From assembly GCA_004293295.1 (NCBI GenBank), contig RDYC01000376.1:1-5159 (forward strand): a stretch of 5,159 nt of DNA, written 5' to 3'. Under the pieces are notes generated by a model. The model saw only the letters and a program-made list of their open reading frames with translations, did not search any database and had not been told where the DNA came from. Positions 1 to 5,159 of this stretch are shown one piece after another (the stretch's first letter is position 1; each line of letters opens with the position of its first letter). The translations under genes were made by a program, and so were the position numbers. Source of the stretch: Bacteroidota bacterium (GTDB lineage: Bacteria > Bacteroidota > Bacteroidia > UKL13-3).

Positions 1-289
1 GTTCACGTTTAGCCGAAACAAGGGGTTCTACGCCTTTTAGTCCGCCTCCTTCGGGAATTTCCCACGTGTACTTATCCATTGGGAACCTATACTGCCCAAC
101 CAACCACGTTTCATTAAACTCATTCAATACCAAAATACCTAAAGCTAAATTTTTAAACTGAACCACTCCATATACCCCATCATTACCGGCTATATTGGTT
201 ACGTTATGATGCACAACAGCAATCCAAGGGTTATCGTAAACCACTTGCTGTTGTTTAATGGTCCAAGGATTGGATTGATTTACGCCCAT
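1..289 (-). CDS. Nudix hydrolase, ADP-ribose pyrophosphatase-like (partial, C-terminus outside window)
   Basis: My translation from the ATG at 289 gives 96 residues, MGVNQSNPWTIKQQQ onward, with no stop before the window edge. It follows the order of bacterial ADP-ribose pyrophosphatase-type Nudix proteins: an N-terminal strand with YDNPWIAV (residues 18-25), then YGVVQFKN (about 40-47), then WLVGQYRFP (63-71), then WEIPEGGG (76-83), which opens the Nudix box, and AKRE (93-96), its REUxEE start. The rest of the box and the C-terminal half lie beyond base 1. Family members hydrolyse ADP-ribose or similar nucleoside diphosphates in the cytoplasm, using Mg2+ bound by the REUxEE glutamates. Counted back from RE, the box position that is normally Glu is Val, with Glu one place later; I think this position varies in this subfamily. 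No signal peptide is seen. It is transcribed away from the lipoprotein gene. The family is clear; the exact substrate is inferred. Confidence 0.88.
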   Translation of the reverse strand, partial: MGVNQSNPWTIKQQQVVYDNPWIAVVHHNVTNIAGNDGVYGVVQFKNLALGILVLNEFNETWLVGQYRFPMDKYTWEIPEGGGLKGVEPLVSAKRE

Positions 290-330
290 ATGATTGAATT
301 TATTAAATTGCACAAATAAATAACATAATC
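290..330. promoter_or_regulatory. Divergent intergenic region, probable promoters for both neighbours
   Basis: This 41-bp, very AT-rich gap lies between two start codons pointing apart, so promoters for the Nudix gene and the lipoprotein gene must lie in it or reach into the gene ends. Only weak matches to the Bacteroidota consensus (TTTG, 19-21 bases, TAnnTTTG) are visible. On the minus strand, TATTTATTTG (322 to 313) lies 21 bases after a TTTTG, but the element is two bases too long. On the plus strand, TATGATTG (289-296) has one mismatch, but the nearest TTG is only 16 bases upstream. No Shine-Dalgarno sequence precedes either start, as is usual in this phylum. The region is inferred from gene orientation, not from a strong motif. 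Confidence 0.4.
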
Positions 331-738
331 ATGAAGTTTGTAACAAAAGTCACGCTTGTTTTTTTAACCCTAAGTGCCGCAGTACTGCTACATGCATGCG
401 GAAATAGTGACAACGACTCCGATGATCCGCAACCAATTGTTACCAATGATACATCAGCTTTTAACGGGCGTTTAAAGGCAGAAATCAGAAATACCAATAA
501 CAATTTAGAAAACAATGCGGTGGTTTACCTGTATGCCACTTACCCTGATTTTATCAATAATATTCCACTCAACTTTGCCTTTAGCAATACCAACGGAGTG
601 GTTGATTTTGGCTTTTTACTGCAAGGAAATTACTATTTATTTGCCCGCAACAATGCCAATGGTTCATTAACAGATACCGCTGCAGTTCAAGTATTGAGCA
701 GAAGAGAAACCTATCGGGTAATGCGGTTGAGTAACTGA
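331..738 (+). CDS. Small surface-exposed lipoprotein with a transthyretin/CNA-B-like beta-sandwich domain
   Basis: The 135-aa product starts with a short basic n-region (K2, K6), a hydrophobic core (residues 7-20) and a lipobox LHAC with the lipidated Cys at 23. His at the -2 position is unusual but tolerable. Directly after the Cys comes GNSDNDSDD (24-32), an acidic serine/aspartate stretch like the lipoprotein export signal that sends Bacteroidota lipoproteins to the outer face of the outer membrane. A linker (33-43) leads to a single small domain (about 44-133). Its pattern is a strand VVYLYAT (64-70), an S/T-x-NGxVxF turn (NTNGVVDF, 86-93), LQGNYYLFA (97-105) and a final strand. This resembles the prealbumin-like or CNA-B-like folds (carboxypeptidase regulatory type) common in secreted Bacteroidota proteins. 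There are no catalytic motifs, so a binding or structural role is most likely. The ATG at 331 is the natural start because the signal peptide begins there. Its TGA stop abuts the stop of the convergent amidohydrolase gene. Surface lipoprotein is well supported; the fold is inferred from pattern only. Confidence 0.85.
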   Translation: MKFVTKVTLVFLTLSAAVLLHACGNSDNDSDDPQPIVTNDTSAFNGRLKAEIRNTNNNLENNAVVYLYATYPDFINNIPLNFAFSNTNGVVDFGFLLQGNYYLFARNNANGSLTDTAAVQVLSRRETYRVMRLSN

Positions 739-1995
739 TTACTTTGCCTCCAGTCCGTACCGCTTGCTATACTTTTTATACAACTCCGTTTGTGTGTTTT
801 CAATTTCAACTTCTTCACCATTAATAAAAGCCTGTTTTATTTGGCTTGTTTTCATATCCAAAACATCTCCTTCAACTACTATTAACGAGGCTTGCTTACT
901 AGGCTCCAAGGTTCCGATAGCAGCATCTAAGCCCAATATGGTTGCTGCATTTAATGTTAACAATGTTAAGGCTTGTTCCTTGCTGATTCCGTAAGCAGCA
1001 CAGGTGCCGGCATTAAACATCACATTGCGGCTTTCCCAACTTCCACTTTGGCCAATGGCAACCAAAACCCCTTTATCCATTAATTGCGCAACTGCTTTAA
1101 ATGGCTGGTCAATGGCAGAGTGTCCGTTTAGTGGGAGGCTATGCACATTATTGATAATAACAGAAGCATTGGCCACTTTAATTTCTTCTGCCACCATTGC
1201 AGCACTTTCATTGGTAACCAATACTATTTTGGGTAAGCCATGAACCTTAGCAAATTGCAACGCTTCTAAAATTCCTTTGGCACTTGCCACATGGATGTAC
1301 AAATTTTGTTTACCCTCCAACACCGGGCGCATGGCTTGAAGCTTTAAGTTAACCGGCATAGTAGGCGGCTGAAATTGATATTGTTGCGCCTCTTTGATTA
1401 GTTGGTTTAGCTTGCTCAGTTGAACGGACATTCTTGATTCCTGCTCGCTGATATTGGCAAATCGGCTTATCTCCGGCCAATTGATGTGAATACCATCTTC
1501 TTGTTTTAGTGCAGCATCTTCCCAATTCATGGCTTGCGTTTTTACCACACACGATTTTCCGGAAACCAAACCTCCTTGCGGAATTACCTGCATGTATAAA
1601 ACCCCATTAAACAAAGCAGTAGGCGTAAGCTTAGAATCTGTATTGTATGCAATAATTGTTCGCACATTCGGATTTACTTCTCCGGTTTCATCATAATCGC
1701 GGGTAGCACGAACCGCGTCTATTTCATTTAAGCCAAGAATGGTGTTTAACAATATTAAACCGGGATAAACATGTTTGCCTTTTGCATCAATAATTCTTGC
1801 ATTTTTATAGCTCGTCCTCATTACACTATCCACAAAAACAATCTTCCCGCTATCAAAAGCTACAAAGCCATTATTAATGATTTGGCCGTTACCCATATGT
1901 ATGGTTCCCCCTTGTATTATTACAGGAATTACTTGGGCATTTATGTTTTTTACTGCCAGTAAGGTTAATAAGATCAATCCAATTCTTTTAATCAT
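739..1995 (-). CDS. Secreted amidohydrolase-superfamily protein, metal site degenerate (probable pseudoenzyme)
   Basis: This is a 418-aa exported protein. Residues 1-20 form a Sec signal peptide (KR, then LILLTLLAV, ending INA|Q). Residues 26-80 form the small beta-domain that opens amidohydrolases such as imidazolonepropionase-like enzymes (IIQGGTIHMGNG; IIDAKGKHVYPGL). The barrel follows, and the module closes with the typical TLNAATILGLD, IGTLEPSKQASLIVV and INGEEV (about 347-395). The length is normal for a one-module family member and there is no frameshift. The key ligands are missing. After PGLI (78-81), where D-x-H-x-H is expected, the sequence is LLNTI (82-86). His235 (YIHV) survives, but the next His site reads VTNES and the strand-8 Asp site reads GQSGS (315-319). 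A normal hydrolase mechanism is therefore unlikely. It is the second gene of an operon, overlapping the larger amidohydrolase gene by 8 bases, so it may be a structural or regulatory partner of that protein in the periplasm. The fold is certain; the non-catalytic role is inferred. Confidence 0.9.
   Translation of the reverse strand: MIKRIGLILLTLLAVKNINAQVIPVIIQGGTIHMGNGQIINNGFVAFDSGKIVFVDSVMRTSYKNARIIDAKGKHVYPGLILLNTILGLNEIDAVRATRDYDETGEVNPNVRTIIAYNTDSKLTPTALFNGVLYMQVIPQGGLVSGKSCVVKTQAMNWEDAALKQEDGIHINWPEISRFANISEQESRMSVQLSKLNQLIKEAQQYQFQPPTMPVNLKLQAMRPVLEGKQNLYIHVASAKGILEALQFAKVHGLPKIVLVTNESAAMVAEEIKVANASVIINNVHSLPLNGHSAIDQPFKAVAQLMDKGVLVAIGQSGSWESRNVMFNAGTCAAYGISKEQALTLLTLNAATILGLDAAIGTLEPSKQASLIVVEGDVLDMKTSQIKQAFINGEEVEIENTQTELYKKYSKRYGLEAK
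1988..1995 (-). other. 8-base stop/start overlap, probable translational coupling
   Basis: On the minus strand the sequence ATGATTAA holds both the ATG of the 418-aa gene (1995-1993) and the TAA of the upstream 981-aa gene (1990-1988), in different frames. No Shine-Dalgarno-like sequence precedes the ATG, so ribosomes finishing the first gene probably re-initiate here. This would tie the amounts of the two proteins together. Confidence 0.75.
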
Positions 1996-4933
1996 TGCAG
2001 TGGTAATTTACATCAAGCGGTGAAACAAATAATTGAGACTCTGCGCCATTTTTTTGTGCCAGCAAAATTTTGCTGATAATTCTTGCCCGGGTTTGGGCAA
2101 TTTGTGCATTTAAGAGTTCATCTTGAGCGGCACTGTAATAACAAATGCCATCAATAAAAGTATACTTAGCTTTGGCATAAATACTCAATGGATTATTATC
2201 CCAAAGCACCAAATCAGCATCTTTACCAACCTTTATACTGCCCAAATTAGCATCCAATCGCAACATTTTTGCAGGATTAAGTGTAACCGTTTTCCAAGCT
2301 TCCTCCTCCGTTAACTGGCCATATTTTATTGTTTTTGCGGCCTCTTGGTTTAGCCTTCTTCCCATCTCAGCATCATCGCTGTTTATGGCCACCGTTACCC
2401 CCATTCGGGTTAACAAAGCCGCATTGTAAGGAATAGCCTCAATAACCTCGTACTTATACCCCCACCAATCGGCAAAAGTACTGGCATTAACTCCATGCCG
2501 CTTCATTTTTTCGGCTACCTTATACCCCTCCAGAATATGGGTAAACGTATTTACCCTAAACCCAAAAGTATCTGCAACATGCATCAACATGTTAATTTCA
2601 CTTTGCACATAACTGTGACAAGTAATAAACCGCTTACTGTTCAACACCTCTACCAGCGCATCTAACTCCAAATCCCTCCGTACATTTTTTTCTGTTTTTA
2701 ATTTTTGCTCATACACTTTAGCCCTGTTAAATGCATCAACAAAAACCTGTTCAACACCCATCCTTGTTTGCGGGAAACGAGTTGTTGAATGATCGCCCCA
2801 ATTGGCTTGTTTTACGTTTTCGCCAAGAGCAAACTTTATGAAGCCGTTAGGGGTAGTTATTTTCATTTTATCCGGTTCTTGACCCCACCTTAATTTTATT
2901 AAACAACTTTGCCCACCTATAGGATTTGCGCTTCCGTGCAACAATTGTGCGCCAGTAACACCACCTGCCAGTTGCCTGTATATGTTAACATCATCGGCAT
3001 TTACCACATCACCAATCCTTACTTCGCTGGTAACTGCCTGCGTGCCTTCGTTAACACCCTGTTGTATGGCAATGTGTGAATGTTCATCAATGATGCCGTT
3101 CGTTAAATGTTTACCGGTGGCATCAATAATTTCGCAATCGGCACACGATAATGATTTACCAACTGCTTGTATTTTTCCGTCACCAATCACCACATCTGTA
3201 TGAACAGCAATGCCGGCTGCCTCGTTGGTCCAAACGGTGGCGTTTTTAAACAATACCTTTTTATACGTTGGCAATGTATTCGAACCATAATCAGTAAAAG
3301 GATACCAAATTAAACTATCAGCAAGCAGCGTTGTCAATTGCTCTTGCGTTTTATTGGCGGTGGTATCCGGCTTCACTTTTACCATACAGCTTTGTTTTTG
3401 CGCATTAGCAATCTTAATAAAACCGGTTAGCTCCTGTATTGAGTATGGATAAGTGCTGCTATCTACTATACTTGGTGTAGCGGTATATGCACATAAACCC
3501 TTCCCATCCAATAACAGGTATACCAATCCTGATGAAAACTGAACCGATAACTTAAACGTATCATTGCCAATAACCGCTTGTGCCTTTTTAATGCCAAATT
3601 CCACAACCTTACCACCTAATGAACCAACGTAGGCGTCTGCCAACTTGGGAGATGCCTCGGCATTTACCTCATGTACCTTACCTTGTACCACGTGCTTTAA
3701 TATTTGCGCCCCCGCTGTAAACAAATCGCCACTGCATATCATAAAACTTGCCGTTGCTCCGGGCTGCAGGTGGCCCAAGTTAGGCTGCTTAATCAATAAC
3801 GCAGGTGTGGTGGTTAATGCCTTAATGGCCTCTTGCTTAGGTAAGCCATATTGAACCGCCTTACGCAAGTTGTTTAAAAAATCTTGCGGCTTTTCACAAC
3901 CCGCATAAGTAATGCAAAACACCACATTGTTTTTCCATAACCAATATAGGTTGGCAGGCGCAAGTTCCCAATGCTTTAAATCCGCTGTCGAAATAAAATC
4001 AGCATCGTAAACATTATTAATCTTATACGGTTTCGGAAAGTTTATCGGCACAATCAGCGGCATACCTGTTTGTTTAATTTCTTTTACCCGTTGGTAATCG
4101 TCTCCTGCTGTTTTGATGATATAAGAAGCATTAAACTCTTTTGCAATAGCCGCTGCTCTAAGCACATTTTGTTTGTTACCCGCATCAAAAATTGCAGGCA
4201 AACCCATTAAGTTAGCAAAATGTTGTAACGAAATATTCTTTTCCTGGGTTTGGTTTTTAAACCATTGTCCATCGTGGTAAGTTTGTCTGATGAGGGCAAT
4301 GCTGCCCATGAGTGATGAAGGATAATTTTGCTTTGATGTGCCCTTATTAAAGCTGAATGAAGAAGTTACTTGCTCCGCCAGAATGCTAGAGTGAGGCGTT
4401 GAATTTGATGTGCTAACTAAAGCTGTTGTTCCCCTGCAAATCCCATCCCCATTTGCGGTTAATACGCTTCCAAAACCAGCTCCCCTGTATTGCGATGCAA
4501 CAGCCTCCTGCGGACTAAACACTTCTGAAGCATTGATTTCGGGCTTTAAAGCTTCATTCCAAGCAAATGCCCCAGCCTTAGCAGTATTAAACTGCTCTGA
4601 TTGGCCAACAGGTAGTTTATTGGGCTGAGGTACGCTAATACCATATTGGCTGTACAAATCAATAAAAGATGGATAAATCACTTTCCCTCTTAAATTTACC
4701 TCAATAGCTTGTTTAGGAACAGCCCCTTTTTCTTTTAGGCTCTCCACCTTACCCTGCTTGATAACCAATGTTGCATCATACAACACGGTGTTGGCATTCA
4801 TATAAACAGTAGCATGCGTGTATGCTATATAATCCTGCTTTTCATCTGCAACCCCATTCACATAAAATGTGGTTTGTGCATGAATGTAAAAAGTTGCGAT
4901 AAACCACGAAACAATAAGAAATAACCCTCTCAT
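1988..4933 (-). CDS. Secreted tandem-module amidohydrolase, N-terminal module inactive and C-terminal module intact
   Basis: With the start chosen here the protein has 981 residues. Residues 1-19 are a Sec signal peptide (MRG, then LFLIVSWFIATFY, ending IHA|Q), so it acts in the periplasm or beyond. Module 1 (about 23-430) has the amidohydrolase layout, but the HxH site reads DLYSQ (92-96) and later His/Asp sites are lost (Asp250 stands where a His is expected). A beta-rich linker (about 430-555) follows. Module 2 (about 558-935) is complete: IIDEHSH (His618, His620), Lys700 in FIKFALGEN, His773 in ITCHS, His799 in FTHILEG, Asp853 in INSDD, then the closing TLNPAKML and GKDADLVLW. These are the usual ligands of a metal-dependent hydrolase of cyclic amides or dipeptide-like substrates; the true substrate is unknown. 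A frame open to a GTG at 4999 was trimmed because that codon lies in a terminator stem and would add 22 residues before the signal peptide. An ATG at 4960 is the main alternative. It is the first gene of the operon. Confidence 0.92.
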   Translation of the reverse strand: MRGLFLIVSWFIATFYIHAQTTFYVNGVADEKQDYIAYTHATVYMNANTVLYDATLVIKQGKVESLKEKGAVPKQAIEVNLRGKVIYPSFIDLYSQYGISVPQPNKLPVGQSEQFNTAKAGAFAWNEALKPEINASEVFSPQEAVASQYRGAGFGSVLTANGDGICRGTTALVSTSNSTPHSSILAEQVTSSFSFNKGTSKQNYPSSLMGSIALIRQTYHDGQWFKNQTQEKNISLQHFANLMGLPAIFDAGNKQNVLRAAAIAKEFNASYIIKTAGDDYQRVKEIKQTGMPLIVPINFPKPYKINNVYDADFISTADLKHWELAPANLYWLWKNNVVFCITYAGCEKPQDFLNNLRKAVQYGLPKQEAIKALTTTPALLIKQPNLGHLQPGATASFMICSGDLFTAGAQILKHVVQGKVHEVNAEASPKLADAYVGSLGGKVVEFGIKKAQAVIGNDTFKLSVQFSSGLVYLLLDGKGLCAYTATPSIVDSSTYPYSIQELTGFIKIANAQKQSCMVKVKPDTTANKTQEQLTTLLADSLIWYPFTDYGSNTLPTYKKVLFKNATVWTNEAAGIAVHTDVVIGDGKIQAVGKSLSCADCEIIDATGKHLTNGIIDEHSHIAIQQGVNEGTQAVTSEVRIGDVVNADDVNIYRQLAGGVTGAQLLHGSANPIGGQSCLIKLRWGQEPDKMKITTPNGFIKFALGENVKQANWGDHSTTRFPQTRMGVEQVFVDAFNRAKVYEQKLKTEKNVRRDLELDALVEVLNSKRFITCHSYVQSEINMLMHVADTFGFRVNTFTHILEGYKVAEKMKRHGVNASTFADWWGYKYEVIEAIPYNAALLTRMGVTVAINSDDAEMGRRLNQEAAKTIKYGQLTEEEAWKTVTLNPAKMLRLDANLGSIKVGKDADLVLWDNNPLSIYAKAKYTFIDGICYYSAAQDELLNAQIAQTRARIISKILLAQKNGAESQLFVSPLDVNYHCND

Positions 4934-4940
4934 AGAATAG

Positions 4941-4971
4941 CAAGATATAAAATGCTGCATTAATTCTTCAA
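4941..4971 (-). promoter_or_regulatory. Candidate Bacteroidota-type promoter of the amidohydrolase operon
   Basis: Reading the minus strand, TTG (4971-4969) is followed after 19 bases by TATATCTTG (4949-4941). The spacing fits the -33/-7 arrangement of Bacteroidota promoters, but the second element is only an approximate match to TAnnTTTG. If real, transcription would begin almost at the ATG at 4933, giving a nearly leaderless message and excluding the two upstream start codons. The candidate lies just downstream of the terminator that isolates the operon from the previous gene, which is where a promoter is needed. Confidence 0.3.
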
Positions 4972-4996
4972 CAGCAAAAAAAATTATTGGTTGAAT

Positions 4997-5036
4997 CACA
5001 AAAAAGGCACCTGAAAAATCAGGTGCCTTTTTTGTG
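4997..5036 (-). terminator. Rho-independent terminator with a perfect 18-bp stem, sequence-symmetric
   Basis: The left arm 4997-5014 and right arm 5019-5036 pair perfectly around an AAAA loop (TTTT on the minus strand). The GC-rich core is GGCACCTGA/TCAGGTGCC, flanked by six A on one side and six T on the other, then CAC/GTG. Read on the minus strand it is a strong hairpin followed by T6, starting 28 bases past the stop of the T9SS-tail gene, so it ends that transcript and insulates the amidohydrolase operon. Because it is symmetric it would also stop plus-strand transcription. Confidence 0.9.
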
Positions 5037-5063
5037 AAAGCTTGTACTTACTCCTTAAGGTTA

Positions 5064-5159
5064 TTACCTCAACAAGGTTATAGAGCCGGAGTAATTGTAC
5101 TTTTTATCATTAAAACTTGTTGCATTAATCTGGTAGATGTAAACATCTTGAGGGCATAT
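5064..5159 (-). CDS. C-terminal end of a secreted protein with a T9SS type B / gliding-motility (CHU_C-like) tail (partial)
   Basis: Only the last 31 codons and a TAA stop (followed directly by a second TAA) are in the window; the 5' part lies beyond base 5159. The visible residues include PQDVYIYQINATSF, then a lysine/tyrosine-rich turn (DKKYNY) and the closing SGSITLLR. This fits the end of the gliding-motility-associated C-terminal domain (CHU_C, type B sorting domain): DVYIY starts a strand, a short aromatic turn follows, then G-x-I-T-L-x-R as the last residues. In this family the domain directs an exported protein through the type IX secretion system to the cell surface. The passenger part and its function cannot be seen. 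A terminator lies just downstream. The call rests on a short stretch, but the final pattern is distinctive. Confidence 0.72.
   Translation of the reverse strand: MCPQDVYIYQINATSFNDKKYNYSGSITLLR

Noticed and set aside
303..515. 70-codon open frame on the minus strand overlapping the lipoprotein gene
   Set aside because: It lies opposite a well-supported lipoprotein gene and crosses its start region; the product shows no domain pattern and is best explained as an antisense shadow.
1349..1552. 67-codon open frame on the minus strand inside the 418-aa amidohydrolase gene
   Set aside because: Same strand, different frame, and fully inside a gene with a clear family fold; the product has no recognisable features.
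739..1995. The 418-aa amidohydrolase gene as a pseudogene because of its missing ligands
   Set aside because: The frame is intact, of normal length, keeps its signal peptide and closing motifs, and is coupled to its partner. Loss of ligands looks selective, not decay.
4410..4628. Plus-strand open frames opposite the amidohydrolase genes (also 764-994, 1004-1243, 1771-1962, 2123-2314, 2982-3203, 3645-3854)
   Set aside because: All lie antisense to strongly supported coding sequence, have no promoter or start context, and give low-complexity or cysteine/serine-rich shadow products.
4997..4999. GTG as the start of the large amidohydrolase
   Set aside because: The codon is part of the terminator stem and the 22 added residues would precede a complete signal peptide starting at 4933.
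1..5159. tRNA/rRNA genes, CRISPR arrays, insertion sequences, riboswitches, or a defence or toxin-antitoxin system
   Set aside because: Reading both strands showed no direct-repeat arrays, transposase-like products, terminal inverted repeats or structured leaders. Nearly every base is assigned to coding sequence or short intergenic sites.

Overview
The window reads as ordinary chromosomal sequence from a member of the Bacteroidota. The evidence is AT-rich DNA with no Shine-Dalgarno-like sequence before its starts, a lipoprotein with an acidic SDNDSDD stretch right after the lipobox cysteine (the surface-export signal type of this phylum), and a C-terminal tail of the gliding-motility/type IX secretion (CHU_C, 'type B') kind at the right edge. 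Genus cannot be decided from this sequence.

Layout from left to right. Positions 1-289 (minus strand) hold the N-terminal 96 residues of a Nudix hydrolase of the ADP-ribose pyrophosphatase type, cut by the window edge inside its Nudix box. A 41-bp gap separates it from a divergent small surface-lipoprotein gene (331-738, plus strand). That gene meets the next one tail to tail with no intervening base. Positions 739-4933 (minus strand) hold a two-gene operon of secreted amidohydrolase-superfamily proteins. The promoter-proximal gene (1988-4933) encodes about 981 aa with two amidohydrolase modules in tandem. The second gene (739-1995, 418 aa) overlaps its stop by 8 bases. Upstream of the operon is a perfect 18-bp-stem terminator (4997-5036), which ends a minus-strand gene whose last 31 codons (5064-5159) encode the T9SS-type tail.

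The operon is the most interesting part. Of its three amidohydrolase modules, only the C-terminal half of the large protein keeps the full set of metal ligands (HxH, Lys, His, His, Asp). The N-terminal half and the 418-aa partner have lost the HxH pair and most other ligands, so they look like non-catalytic structural or substrate-handling modules. All three would act outside the cytoplasm, because both proteins begin with Sec signal peptides. The substrate cannot be read from the sequence.

I see no RNA genes, insertion sequences, CRISPR arrays, attachment sites or toxin/defence-like genes, and no gene-free stretch longer than 70 bases. I found no convincing new system. The half-dead amidohydrolase pair is the best lead.
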